NCBI RefSeq assembly: GCF_003846185.1
Contig: NZ_ML123034.1
Coordinates: 4,480,274-4,544,273 of the forward strand
Source: Streptomyces sp. ADI96-02
Lineage (GTDB): Bacteria > Actinomycetota > Actinomycetes > Streptomycetales > Streptomycetaceae
Direction: 5' to 3'
Length of the DNA: 64,000 nucleotides
Part shown: piece after piece, positions 1 through 8,530 of the stretch
How positions within the stretch are numbered: the first letter of the stretch is position 1
How the letters are laid out: each line of letters starts with the position of its first letter
Notes under the pieces: generated by a model
Databases searched by the model: none
The model's input: the letters and a program-made list of their open reading frames with translations, nothing else
What the model was told of the DNA's origin: nothing
Position numbers and translations under genes: made by a program

Positions 1-529
1 CGCCGTCTCCCTGGCGGCCATCGCCCTCGGCGGGACGCTCCCGCTGGACACCGGTCCCGAGCCCGCCCCGCGCGCCGAGGGCAGCGGGAACACCATGACC
101 CCGCTCGACGCGGAGACCCGCGCCACGGGCGGCACCGGCACCGCGAGCCGGCAGGGCGGCGGCGCGCTCGCGGTCGGCGGCGAGGGCCCGGCCGTCCGGC
201 AGCCCGTCCCCGCCGCCTCCAACGCCGTGCCCCCCTCGCTCGGCAAGGCGCCCTCGGTGCTGGTCCCGGTCGGAGCGCCGCCGCTGAAGCCGCAGGTGCT
301 GACGACGACGCCCTCGCTGTTCGGCGGCGGCTCCGCGCTCGGCGGGCACCCGTTCACGCTCCCCGTGCTGAACGTGTCCGCGCCGCCCCTGATACGCCAG
401 GCCGGCACACCGCTGCTCGCGGCGACGGCGGGCGGCGCCGCGCCGAAGAAGGCCGCGCCGACGCCCTCGGCGCCGGTCCAGGACTCGTCCGCCGCCGACC
501 TCGCGAGCCGGCTTCCCCCTCGGCGCTGA
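1..529 (+). CDS. C-terminal part of a putative membrane anti-sigma factor (truncated by window edge)
   Basis: Only the last 175 residues lie in the window; the frame is open from base 2 to the TGA at 527-529. It begins inside a hydrophobic stretch (AVSLAAIALGGTLPL) that reads as the end of a membrane helix. A long Gly/Ala/Pro-rich tail without cysteines follows and is presumably extracytoplasmic. A single-pass protein of this form just upstream of an htrA-like protease and tatB matches the actinobacterial order sigE-rseA-htrA-tatB (Rv1221-Rv1224 in M. tuberculosis). I therefore infer an anti-sigma factor for an ECF sigma factor encoded left of the window. The zinc-binding His-Cys-Cys motif that would prove this is outside the window. 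The gap to the protease gene is 88 nt, on the same strand. Confidence 0.55.
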   Translation, partial: AVSLAAIALGGTLPLDTGPEPAPRAEGSGNTMTPLDAETRATGGTGTASRQGGGALAVGGEGPAVRQPVPAASNAVPPSLGKAPSVLVPVGAPPLKPQVLTTTPSLFGGGSALGGHPFTLPVLNVSAPPLIRQAGTPLLAATAGGAAPKKAAPTPSAPVQDSSAADLASRLPPRR

Positions 530-617
530 CCGGACCCTGCGCGCCCGTTCGCAAACCTGGTTGAATTCCGGGGAGGACGCCTCTGTGGGGCGTGCAGAGG
601 CCAGTTGCGGAGAGAGC

Positions 618-2300
618 ATGGACGACGGGAAGCCCACCGGGCCGCAGGCGAAGTGGTGGAGCCGCCCCACGACGGCGCGCTCCGCCCGCACCGAGCCGGA
701 GGGCGGGGCCGCGGTCGAGGACCCGTCCGCGGCCGGTGCGGCGGACACGGCGGCGAGCACCGGCGCGGCGGAGTCGCAGCACCGGCCGCAGCCACCCGCG
801 CAGCCGCTGCACGAGCCCGACTCGTACAGCACCCCGCCCTACGGCGGCCCCGGCCCGTGGGCGCCCGCACCGCCGGTGCAGCGGCCCACACCGGCCCACG
901 GCACTCCCGTACCGCAGCAGGCCCCGCCGCCCTCCGGGCCGTACGGGGCGGTGGACGGCGCGGGTATCCCGGCTCCCGCTCCGGCGCCCTGCGCGGCACC
1001 CGCCGACGCCTTCCCGCCCCCGCACGGGCAGCAGGCGCCGCCCGCCCGGCCCGGCACCCCGCCGGAGGTCCACGAGCAGCCCGCCGGGCAGCAGCCCGCG
1101 CAGTGGCTCCAGTACGACCCGTGGGGCGCGCCGGGACAGCCGCTGACCCGGCCGGGCCCGCCGCCCGGGGCCGAGCCGGTCCGCCGCAGGAGTCGCAAGG
1201 GCGCCGCGTTCGCCGGAGTGCTCCTGCTCACCCTGGTCGCGAGCGGCATCGGCGGCGGCATCGGCGCGTACGTCGAGCGCAACGGCGGACTGACCGCGGT
1301 CGAACTGCCGCAGGCCGGCCGCGACACCGGCGGACGGGCCCCGGACAGCGTCGCGGGCATCGCGGCCAGCGCCCTGCCGAGCGTGGTCACGCTGCACGTC
1401 AGCGGCACCGCGGAGTCCGGCACCGGAACCGGCTTCGTCCTCGACGACCGAGGCCACATCCTCACCAACAACCACGTCGTCGCCCCGGCCGGACCGGGCG
1501 GCGACATCACCGTGACGTTCAGCAGCGGCGAGACGGCGACGGCCGAGCTGGTCGGCAAGGACAGCGGCTACGACCTCGCCGTCGTCAAGGTCACCGGGGT
1601 CTCCGGCCTCAAGCCCCTGCCCCTCGGCAACTCCGACAACGTGCGGGTCGGCGACCCGGTGGTGGCCATCGGCGCGCCCTTCGACCTCTCCAACACGGTC
1701 ACCTCCGGCATCATCAGCGCCAAGCAGCGGCCGATCACCGCGGGCGGCGAGAAGGGCGACGGCACCGACGTCAGCTACGTCGACGCCCTCCAGACCGACG
1801 CCCCCATCAACCCCGGCAACTCCGGCGGTCCGCTGGTCGACACACGGGCCCACGTCATCGGCATCAACAGCGCCATCCGCGCGGCCGACAGCGGGACCGG
1901 ACCCGAGTCCGGCGGCCAGTCGGGCTCCATCGGCCTGGGCTTCGCGATACCGATCAACCAGGGCAAGCGCGTCGCCGAGGAGCTGATCAACACCGGCCGG
2001 GCGACCCACCCGGTCATCGGCGTCTCGCTCGACATGAAGTACAACGGCGACGGGGCCAGGGTCGGCACGGAGGGGGCCGACGGCCGACCGGCGGTCACCG
2101 TGGACGGACCCGCGGACAAGGCGGGCATCAAGCCCGGCGACGTCATCACCGAAGTGCAGGACCAACGGGTGCACAGCGGCGAGGAGCTGATCGTGAAGAT
2201 CCGCGCCCACCGGCCGGGCGACCGGCTCGCCCTGCGGCTGACGCGCGGCGGCGAGGAACGGTCGGTCACCTTGACGCTCGGTTCGGCGAGCGGCACCTGA
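618..2300 (+). CDS. htrA: HtrA/DegP-like membrane-anchored serine protease
   Basis: S1C-family protease expected to degrade or refold damaged proteins outside the membrane. The 560-residue product has a Pro/Ala-rich cytoplasmic head of about 190 residues, one membrane helix (about 196-218) and a trypsin-like domain. The catalytic residues are His286 in NNHVV, Asp319 in GYDLAVVK and Ser402 in NPGNSGGP. One PDZ domain follows (about 465-555). I start at ATG 618, preceded by GGAGAGAG at 609-616; the same frame is open back to 561 but without a comparable ribosome site. Its place between the putative anti-sigma gene and tatB suggests control by the cognate ECF sigma factor. The cytoplasmic head is much longer than in E. 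coli DegP and may be a docking region; that is inference. Confidence 0.9.
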   Translation: MDDGKPTGPQAKWWSRPTTARSARTEPEGGAAVEDPSAAGAADTAASTGAAESQHRPQPPAQPLHEPDSYSTPPYGGPGPWAPAPPVQRPTPAHGTPVPQQAPPPSGPYGAVDGAGIPAPAPAPCAAPADAFPPPHGQQAPPARPGTPPEVHEQPAGQQPAQWLQYDPWGAPGQPLTRPGPPPGAEPVRRRSRKGAAFAGVLLLTLVASGIGGGIGAYVERNGGLTAVELPQAGRDTGGRAPDSVAGIAASALPSVVTLHVSGTAESGTGTGFVLDDRGHILTNNHVVAPAGPGGDITVTFSSGETATAELVGKDSGYDLAVVKVTGVSGLKPLPLGNSDNVRVGDPVVAIGAPFDLSNTVTSGIISAKQRPITAGGEKGDGTDVSYVDALQTDAPINPGNSGGPLVDTRAHVIGINSAIRAADSGTGPESGGQSGSIGLGFAIPINQGKRVAEELINTGRATHPVIGVSLDMKYNGDGARVGTEGADGRPAVTVDGPADKAGIKPGDVITEVQDQRVHSGEELIVKIRAHRPGDRLALRLTRGGEERSVTLTLGSASGT

Positions 2301-2419
2301 CGGCCACCGCAAGGTACCGCCCGGACAGGTTCGACAGGTACCTTTGACCGGTCCGGGCGCGCGTCGGACCTGGTCGGGATCCCACGGAGAACACGCGGAG
2401 AACACGAGGAGGCAGCAAG

Positions 2420-2908
2420 GTGTTCAATGACATAGGAGCACTGGAGCTGCTCACGCTCGGGGTGCTGGCCGTGCTCGTCTTCGGCCCCGACAAGCTGCCC
2501 AAGCTCATCCAGGACGTCACGCGGACCATCCGCAAGGTCCGTGAGTTCTCGGACAGCGCCAAGGAGGACATCCGCTCGGAGCTGGGTCCGCAGTTCAAGG
2601 ACTTCGAGTTCGAGGACCTCAACCCCAAGACGTTCGTCCGCAAGCAGTTGATGGACGGCAATGACGACCTGGGGCTCAAGGAGATCCGCGAGAGCTTCGA
2701 CCTCCGCAAGGATCTGGCCGACGTCACCGACGCGGTCAACGGCCGCTCCGCAGCCGCGGACGATACCGCCAACAGTGCGGCGAACGGTTCGGCCGGTGTC
2801 GCCGCGACGAGCCTGGCCAAGACCGCTGACAGCACTCCTGACCTGCTGAAGAAGGCCCCGGAGGCGGATCGCGCCGAGCGCCCGCCGTTCGACGCAGACG
2901 CCACCTGA
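2420..2908 (+). CDS. tatB: Twin-arginine translocase subunit TatB
   Basis: 162-residue TatA/B-family protein. It has a very short N-terminal tail, one membrane helix (about residues 6-22, IGALELLTLGVLAVLVFGP), the conserved FGPDKLPKLI hinge and a long charged amphipathic helix. The charged helix and low-complexity C-terminus (TAN/SAANGS, then KKAPEAD) are TatB-like rather than TatA-like. TatB binds the twin-arginine signal together with TatC and passes folded proteins to TatA. tatA and tatC are not in this window; in Streptomyces they usually lie elsewhere. The start is GTG 2420, with GAGGAGG (2407-2413) 6 nt upstream. It follows the htrA-like gene by 119 nt on the same strand. Confidence 0.92.
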   Translation: MFNDIGALELLTLGVLAVLVFGPDKLPKLIQDVTRTIRKVREFSDSAKEDIRSELGPQFKDFEFEDLNPKTFVRKQLMDGNDDLGLKEIRESFDLRKDLADVTDAVNGRSAAADDTANSAANGSAGVAATSLAKTADSTPDLLKKAPEADRAERPPFDADAT

Positions 2909-3033
2909 CCCCGGTCAATCCCGACTCGCCGGGACGGTATGGCTATTCTCCATCTGTCCGGTTGCGAGGACGCCCACGCCCGCGGGGGGCGGGCCGCTCC
3001 GGATCTTGACTGATCGAGGAGGCGGCCGCGCAG

Positions 3034-3717
3034 ATGGAGACGACGAGTCGGGTGGATACGGACGGTGCCCCGGGCACCGTCGCCGAGGAGGCGCCGGACA
3101 CCGTCACCGAGGAGGCGGCGCCGGCGTCCCGGCGCTCACTCGACGGCTACCGGGACGCGCCCTTCCCCTGGTACGGCCTGGACGAGGCCTTCACCGGTCC
3201 GCGCTGGCTGATGCAGGTCGGCACCGCTGCGGACGGCACCGTGCAGCACGGCGCGACCGGCCACGGCGACGAGCCGTCGGTGAAGACGGACGGTTCCGGC
3301 GACAAGGAGCGCTTCGCCGCCGTGATCACGGTGGCCGCCAGCCCGGTGCGCCGCAGCGGCGACGGTACGGGCGTCCTGGACGCCACCACGGCCTCCTCGG
3401 CGGCCTGGCTGGCCGGCTCCGGCCTCCTGGCGTACACCTGGCCGCCCCAGATGGACCACACCCGGCGCGACGACTGGCTGGACCAGCAGACCGAGACGGC
3501 GTTCACGCTCGCCGACGACCTCGGCGGCGCGCCCTGGTCGACGCTCTCGCTGCCGGTGGACGGGGTTCCGGTGGAGTTCCACTACCGCGAGTCCGAGTTC
3601 GGCTGGGTGCTCGCCGGATCGGCGCGGACCGGCGTGCACATCGGGGCCTACGGCCGGGGCATGAGCGCCTACGGTCTGGGCTTCGCCGTCATCGACGACA
3701 TCGCCACGTACGCCTGA
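3034..3717 (+). CDS. Conserved hypothetical protein of unknown function
   Basis: 227 residues; I do not recognise a named domain. The first 35 residues are acidic and low in complexity (repeated EEAP/TVAEE/TVTEE). The rest is globular and rich in aromatic residues, for example DAPFPWYGLDEAFTGPRWL and a C-terminal GAYGRGMSAYGLGFAVIDD. There is no signal peptide and no membrane helix. The start is ATG 3034 with GAGGAGG (3016-3022) upstream at a longish spacing. It follows tatB on the same strand by 125 nt and could share its transcript. Its stop codon lies inside the first unit of a tandem repeat (see 3708-3801). The function cannot be inferred from the sequence. Confidence 0.75.
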   Translation: METTSRVDTDGAPGTVAEEAPDTVTEEAAPASRRSLDGYRDAPFPWYGLDEAFTGPRWLMQVGTAADGTVQHGATGHGDEPSVKTDGSGDKERFAAVITVAASPVRRSGDGTGVLDATTASSAAWLAGSGLLAYTWPPQMDHTRRDDWLDQQTETAFTLADDLGGAPWSTLSLPVDGVPVEFHYRESEFGWVLAGSARTGVHIGAYGRGMSAYGLGFAVIDDIATYA

Positions 3718-3801
3718 AGCCCCTCCGTACGCCTGAAGCCCCCTCCGTACGCCTGGAGCTCGCCGTACGCCTGAAGCCCTCCGTACCGGCCTGAAGCCCT
3801 C
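3708..3801. repeat. Imperfect tandem repeat spanning and following a stop codon
   Basis: Five copies of a core GTACGCCTGAAGC start at 3708, 3727, 3747, 3765 and 3783 (periods 19, 20, 18 and 18). The first copy contains the TGA of the upstream gene; the third has TGG for TGA, and the fifth carries an insertion. The array fills almost all the space up to the 3' end of mrp, which is on the opposite strand. Confidence 0.9.
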
Positions 3802-3885
3802 CTACGCCGGGAGGGCGCCGGGCGGACCGTGATCATCCGGTCCGTCCGGCGCTCCCGGCCCGGGGCCGTCCGGGAGCCGTGCCGC

Positions 3886-5019
3886 TCAGAACTTGTTGCG
3901 CGGCGTGATGCCCAGTGACATGCCGGACAGGCCGCGCTGACGCCCGCCCAGCTTCTCGGCGATCGCCCGCAGCGCGCTGCCGGCCGGCGAGTCCGGGTCG
4001 GACAGCACCACGGGCTTGCCCTCGTCGCCGCCCTCGCGCAGCCGTACGTCGATCGGGATGGAGCCGAGCACCGGCACCTCGGCGCCGACCGTCCGCGTCA
4101 GCCCCTCGGCCACCCGCGCGCCGCCGCCCGAACCGAACACGTCGACCATCTCGTCGCAGTGCGGGCACGGCATGCCGGACATGTTCTCCACGACGCCGAC
4201 GATCTTCTGGTGCGTCTGCACGGCGATCGACCCGGCCCGCTCGGCCACCTCGGCGGCGGCCTGCTGCGGGGTCGTGACGACCAGGATCTCGGCGTTCGGC
4301 ACGAGCTGCGCCACCGAGATCGCGATGTCGCCGGTGCCCGGCGGCAGGTCGAGCAGCAGCACGTCCAGATCGCCCCAGTACACGTCGGCGAGGAACTGCT
4401 GGAGCGCCCGGTGCAGCATCGGCCCGCGCCAGACCACGGGCGCGTTGCCCGGCGTGAACATCCCGATGGAGATGACCTTCACGCCGTGCGCCGACGGCGG
4501 CATGATCATGTTCTCGACCTGGGTGGGCTTGCCGTCCGCGCCCAGCATGCGGGGCACGCTGTGGCCGTAGATGTCCGCGTCCACGACGCCGACCTTCAGC
4601 CCGTCGGCCGCCATCGCCGCCGCCAGGTTCACCGTCACCGAGGACTTGCCGACGCCGCCCTTGCCCGAGGCGACCGCGTACACCCGGGTCAGCGAGCCGG
4701 GCTTGGCGAACGGCACCTCGCGCTCGGCCGTGCCGCCGCGCAGCGAGCTCGCCAGTTCCTTGCGCTGGTCGTCGCTCATGACGTCGAGGGTGACCTCGAC
4801 GCGCGAGACGCCCTCGACCCGGGCCACCGCGTCGGTGACGTTCCTCGTGATCGTGTCGCGCATCGGGCAGCCGGAGACGGTGAGATACACCGTGACAGCG
4901 ACCACACCGTCAGGATCGATCTCGACCGATTTCACCATGCCCAGCTCGGTGATCGGGCGGTGGATCTCCGGGTCGTTCACTGTCGCCAGTGCCTCAAGCA
5001 CCGCGTCTTCCGTAGCCAT
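3886..5019 (-). CDS. mrp: Mrp/NBP35-type P-loop ATPase, iron-sulfur cluster carrier
   Basis: 377 residues. An N-terminal MIP18/DUF59 domain (about 1-95, with SGCPMRD at 49-55) precedes a SIMIBI-class ATPase domain. The deviant Walker A is GKGGVGKSS at 119-127, Walker B-like LLLDLPPGTGD is near 221-231, and the CxxC is Cys285-Cys288 in MPCPHCD, which in the family bridges an Fe-S cluster at the dimer interface. The expected role is cytosolic Fe-S cluster assembly or transfer. I chose ATG 5019 (MATEDAVLEAL), where the conserved MIP18 domain starts; the frame continues upstream to 5082 and would add 21 poorly conserved residues overlapping the next gene. It is convergent with the gene ending at 3717. 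Confidence 0.93.
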   Translation of the reverse strand: MATEDAVLEALATVNDPEIHRPITELGMVKSVEIDPDGVVAVTVYLTVSGCPMRDTITRNVTDAVARVEGVSRVEVTLDVMSDDQRKELASSLRGGTAEREVPFAKPGSLTRVYAVASGKGGVGKSSVTVNLAAAMAADGLKVGVVDADIYGHSVPRMLGADGKPTQVENMIMPPSAHGVKVISIGMFTPGNAPVVWRGPMLHRALQQFLADVYWGDLDVLLLDLPPGTGDIAISVAQLVPNAEILVVTTPQQAAAEVAERAGSIAVQTHQKIVGVVENMSGMPCPHCDEMVDVFGSGGGARVAEGLTRTVGAEVPVLGSIPIDVRLREGGDEGKPVVLSDPDSPAGSALRAIAEKLGGRQRGLSGMSLGITPRNKF

Positions 5020-5062
5020 ACCGACGATGTTACGGCGCGCGGCCGTACGTGCGGGCAGTCCC

Positions 5063-5623
5063 TCAGCGGTCGCCTTCGTCACTCTCGGACGGGGAGGGGA
5101 CCCGCCGGTCCTCCATGTCCCTCACCATGTCCTGGAGCTCCGACCTGATCCAGTCGCGGGTCGCCACCTCGCCCAGGCCCATCCGCAGCGCGGCGATCTC
5201 CCGCGTCAGGTACTCGGTGTCGGCGATGGAGCGCTCGTTCTGCTTGCGGTCCTGCTCGTGGGTGACCCGGTCCCGGTCGTCCTGCCGGTTCTGCGCGAGC
5301 AGGATCAGCGGAGCGGCGTACGACGCCTGGAGCGACAGCATCAGCGTCAGGAAGATGAACGGGTACTCGTCGAAGCGCAGGGCCGTCGGCGCGAAGACGT
5401 TCCACACCACCCACAGGATGATGATCAGCGTCATCCAGACGATGAACCGCCCGGTGCCCAGGAAGCGGGCGATGCGCTCCGAGAACCGGCCGAACGCCTC
5501 CGGGTCGTACTCCGGCAGCAGCCGCCGCCGGGGATCCTTCGGCTGGTCGATCCGGGCGCGCGGCGGACGCACCAGCCCGGACGCGCCGCTCGACGCCGCC
5601 TTGGCGCGGTCATCGCCCGCCAT
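5063..5623 (-). CDS. DUF1003 membrane protein
   Basis: 186 residues with two membrane helices (about FIVWMTLIIILWVVWNVF and FIFLTLMLSLQASYAAPLI) joined by a short loop with a conserved DEYPFIFL segment. A charged C-terminal helix follows (QNRQDDRDRVTHEQDRKQNE). This matches the DUF1003 family, whose function is unknown. ATG 5623 overlaps the 3' end of the upstream MgtE-N/CBS gene by 14 nt, so the two are translationally coupled. The same pair precedes mrp in mycobacteria (Rv1231c-Rv1232c). The coupling with an Mg-transporter-like regulatory module suggests a role in divalent cation or membrane homeostasis, but this is inference. Confidence 0.9.
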   Translation of the reverse strand: MAGDDRAKAASSGASGLVRPPRARIDQPKDPRRRLLPEYDPEAFGRFSERIARFLGTGRFIVWMTLIIILWVVWNVFAPTALRFDEYPFIFLTLMLSLQASYAAPLILLAQNRQDDRDRVTHEQDRKQNERSIADTEYLTREIAALRMGLGEVATRDWIRSELQDMVRDMEDRRVPSPSESDEGDR

Positions 5624-6890
5624 CGCCGATCCCCTCCTCGCCGTGGTGCAGGTCGGTCTCGCGCCAGTCGTCGGGGAGCAGGTGGTCCAGCACGTCGTCC
5701 ACGGTCACCGCGCCCAGCAGCGAACCGCTCTCGTCCACGACGGGCACCGAGACCATGTTGTACGCGGCCAGGTAGCTGGTGACCGTCGGCAGCGGGGTGT
5801 CCGGCGACAACGGCACCAGATCGCTGTCGACGATGGAGCTGACCAGGGTGAACGGCGGATCGCGCAGCAGCCGCTGGAAGTGCACGGTGCCCAGGTACTT
5901 GCCCGTCGGCGTCTCGTCCGGCGAGCGGCAGACGTACACCTGTGCGGCGAGCGCCGGCGACAGGTCCGACTGGCGCACCCGGGCCAGCGCGTCGGCCACC
6001 GTCGCGTCCGGGCGCAGCACGATCGGCTCGGTCGTCATCAGACCGCCCGCCGTCCGCTCCTCGTACGACAGCAGGCGGCGCACGTCGGCGGCGTCGTCCG
6101 GCCGCATCAGGGCCAGCAGCCGTTCCTTGTCCTCCTCCGGCAGCTCGGAGAGCAGGTCGGCCGCGTCGTCCGGGTCCATCGCCTCCAGGACGTCGGCGGC
6201 CCGCTCCTCCTTGAGCTTGCCGATGATCTCCACCTGGTCGTCCTCGGGCAGCTCCTCCAGTACGTCGGCGAGCCGGTCGTCGTCCAGCGCGGCGGCGACC
6301 TCGACCCGGCGCTTGGGGGAGAGGTGGTGCAGGGCGTTGGCCACGTCGGCGGGGCGCAGCCGTTCGAACGTGGCGACCAGGCTCTCGGCGCCCTGACCGT
6401 GCTCCTCCAGCGAGAAGCCGCTGACCGCCGACCACTCCACCGTCAGCGTCTCGCCCTTGCGGCGCAGCGCCCCGCCGCGCCCCTTGCGGACGAAGTACTT
6501 GTCGATCTCCCAGTCGCGGCGGGCGGGCAGCTGCTGGATGGCCACGTCCAGCACGGTGACCTCCTCGCCGCTCTCCACCAGCAGGACCCGGCGGTCCAGG
6601 AACTCGCCGAGGACCAGGCGTTCGGTGGGCCGCTGCTCGAAGCGCCGCATGTTGACCACGCCGGTGGTGATGACCTGTCCCGACTCGACGCCCGTCACCC
6701 GGGTCATCGGCAGGAAGATCCGCCGCCGGCTGACCACTTCGACGACCAGGCCGAGGATGCGCGGCGGGCGTCCGCCGACCCGGAGCATCGCCACCAGGTC
6801 GCGGACCCGGCCGACCTGGTCTCCGTTCGGGTCGAAGACCGGCACCCCGGACAGGTGCGAGACGAAGACCCTCGGGGCACCTGCCGCCAT
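5610..6890 (-). CDS. PRC-barrel/MgtE N-domain/CBS-pair protein
   Basis: 426 residues. Two PRC-barrel-like segments in the first 150 residues (VFDPNGDQVGRVRDLV, LGEFLDRRVLLVESGEEV) are followed by an MgtE N-terminal helical domain built from repeated LEELPEDDQ, DPDDAADLL and MRPDDAADV units. A CBS pair completes it (LMTTEPIVLRPDATVADAL and VSVPVVDESGSLLGAVTVDDVLD). The membrane channel domain of MgtE is absent, so this is the cytosolic Mg-sensing half alone. It may modulate a separate transporter; corA is encoded 1.6 kb away. AAAGAGGAGG precedes ATG 6890. It is coupled to the DUF1003 gene by a 14-nt overlap. Confidence 0.9.
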   Translation of the reverse strand: MAAGAPRVFVSHLSGVPVFDPNGDQVGRVRDLVAMLRVGGRPPRILGLVVEVVSRRRIFLPMTRVTGVESGQVITTGVVNMRRFEQRPTERLVLGEFLDRRVLLVESGEEVTVLDVAIQQLPARRDWEIDKYFVRKGRGGALRRKGETLTVEWSAVSGFSLEEHGQGAESLVATFERLRPADVANALHHLSPKRRVEVAAALDDDRLADVLEELPEDDQVEIIGKLKEERAADVLEAMDPDDAADLLSELPEEDKERLLALMRPDDAADVRRLLSYEERTAGGLMTTEPIVLRPDATVADALARVRQSDLSPALAAQVYVCRSPDETPTGKYLGTVHFQRLLRDPPFTLVSSIVDSDLVPLSPDTPLPTVTSYLAAYNMVSVPVVDESGSLLGAVTVDDVLDHLLPDDWRETDLHHGEEGIGDGGR

Positions 6891-7146
6891 GCTCCGCCTC
6901 CTCTTTCCGTGCGCTGTCCGCCTGCTGTCCGTGCACCGCCCGTACGGGTGTCCAGCGGTCCGGCCGGTCGGGTCGGCGGCCCGTGCCGACCAGCGGATTT
7001 CGCGGGTACGTGCGGGATCAGGCTAGCCCGTGGCGTCGGACCGCGCCCGGGTGGACCCGTCCGTACGGCTGGCTGCGGGACGGCCCCGGCCGCCCGGGTA
7101 CGCTGCGGTCTGCCACCCACGATCGCCGTTGAGAGGCAGTGCGCCC

Positions 7147-7914
7147 GTGACCTCTTTCGCCCCCGCCGTCCGGAACCTCCGCCGGACCGCCCTCGCTCTC
7201 GTGCTCTGCGGGGGGCTCACCGCCGCCCTCACGGCCTGCGCGGGCGAAGACCTGGACAAGGGGACCAACGGCGTCGCGAAACTCTCCGCCGAGCAGATCG
7301 ATCAGAAGGCCAGGGCGGCGGCCGACGGCGCCGACGCGGTACGGCTCGCGGGCACGCTGGTGAGCAAGGGCGGCACCTACCTGCTGAACATGAGGCTCAA
7401 CGCGAAGGGCGGCGTGGGCTCGGTCTCCTCCAAGAAGCGGAGCTTCGCCCTGCTGCGCATCGGGGACGAGCTCTACCTCAAGGCCGACGCCGAGTTCTGG
7501 AGCCATGAGGAGGGCGGCGAGGCGGGCACGGGGCCCGCCGACGAGGAGGCCGCCGACAAGCTCGGCGGCAAGTACGTGAAGGTCCCCGAGGGCGACCCCA
7601 GCTACGGCCAGCTGCGTGGCTTCACCGACAAGAAGGTGCTGCTCGACGGACTGCTCGCACTGCACGGCACGGTCAACAAGGGCAGCCGCGCCACGGTCGC
7701 CGGGCACCGCACCATCCAGATCCTCGGCGGCAAGGGCGAGGGCGGCGCGCTCGACGTCTCCCTGGAGGACAAGCCGTACCCGATGCGGGTGGCCAGGGGC
7801 GGCGGCGGGGGCACCGTGTCGCTCGCCGACTGGGGGCGCGCCTTCGATCTGGAGCCTCCGGCGGAGGACGACACCGTGGACTACGGCGGCCAGCTCCCGA
7901 AGTCCTCGGGCTGA
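7147..7914 (+). CDS. Secreted lipoprotein, possibly LppX/LprG-like
   Basis: 255 residues from GTG 7147, with GAGAGG at 7131-7136 upstream. The signal peptide (RRTALALVLCGGLTAALTAC) ends in lipobox L-T-A-C with lipidated Cys31. The mature part alternates short beta-type segments (VRLAGTLVSKGGTYLLNMRL, RSFALLRIGDELYLKADAEFW). This pattern resembles LppX/LprG lipid-binding lipoproteins, but I cannot confirm the family by eye. The frame is open upstream to 7030, but the added residues do not fit a secretion signal. It is divergent from the MgtE-N/CBS gene with a 256-nt gap, and convergent with the next gene. Confidence 0.75.
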   Translation: MTSFAPAVRNLRRTALALVLCGGLTAALTACAGEDLDKGTNGVAKLSAEQIDQKARAAADGADAVRLAGTLVSKGGTYLLNMRLNAKGGVGSVSSKKRSFALLRIGDELYLKADAEFWSHEEGGEAGTGPADEEAADKLGGKYVKVPEGDPSYGQLRGFTDKKVLLDGLLALHGTVNKGSRATVAGHRTIQILGGKGEGGALDVSLEDKPYPMRVARGGGGGTVSLADWGRAFDLEPPAEDDTVDYGGQLPKSSG

Positions 7915-7992
7915 GGCCGGGCCGCCGGCGGGACCGGCCGCGCCTCTCGACGGCCGCCCGGCCCTGCCCACGCGGGAGCCCGGCGGCGGCGG

Positions 7993-8517
7993 TCAGCGCG
8001 CGCGGCGGCGCTTCAGCAGCAGCCGGGGCAGCGCGGCGGGCGCCGGCCGCCGGGTGGTGGCGTCGGTCGGCAGCGGGACGGCGGCCAGCGAGCCGTCCGG
8101 CAGGTCGGTGCTGATCTCACCGGGCGTCAGCCGCACCACCGTGCACTCCCGCGCCCAGCGCTCCGTCATCCGCTCGGAGTCCGGCGCGTTGAGCCGCTTG
8201 CCCTTCAGCTCCGCGACCGCCGCCTCCCACTCCTCGGAGTGCGGGGCGAGGACGCTCACGGCGGCGCTCCACTCCACGATCCGGCCGCCCTTGTCCTTGC
8301 TGCGCACGGTCACCCCGGCGGTGTCCGCCCCGGCGAGCCCGGCGGGCAGCGGCTGTTCGCCGGGGCCGTCCCCGACGAGGTGGGCCGCGCCGTCGTGCCA
8401 GACGTGCCACACGGCGCGCGAGGGCCCGGTCGCCCGGACCCAGATGAGGCCGGACTTCTTGACGGCCTCCTCGACGAGGGCCAGGTCCAGCAGCGGGTCC
8501 GGAGCAGAAGCAGTCAT
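7993..8517 (-). CDS. Conserved hypothetical protein
   Basis: 174 residues with no signal peptide or membrane helix. The middle has the alternating pattern of a small beta-barrel (GLIWVRATGPSRAVWHVWHD, AHLVGDGPGEQ, GVTVRSKDKGGRIVEWSAAV), somewhat like the pyridoxamine-oxidase split barrel. The C-terminus is basic (LPRLLLKRRRAR). The start ATG 8517 has GGCTCCCGCCC upstream on the coding strand, which is a poor ribosome site. It lies 13 nt downstream of the corA stop on the same strand, so co-transcription with corA is likely. Function unknown; the split-barrel idea is tentative. Confidence 0.7.
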   Translation of the reverse strand: MTASAPDPLLDLALVEEAVKKSGLIWVRATGPSRAVWHVWHDGAAHLVGDGPGEQPLPAGLAGADTAGVTVRSKDKGGRIVEWSAAVSVLAPHSEEWEAAVAELKGKRLNAPDSERMTERWARECTVVRLTPGEISTDLPDGSLAAVPLPTDATTRRPAPAALPRLLLKRRRAR

Positions 8518-8530
8518 GGGCGGGAGCCTA

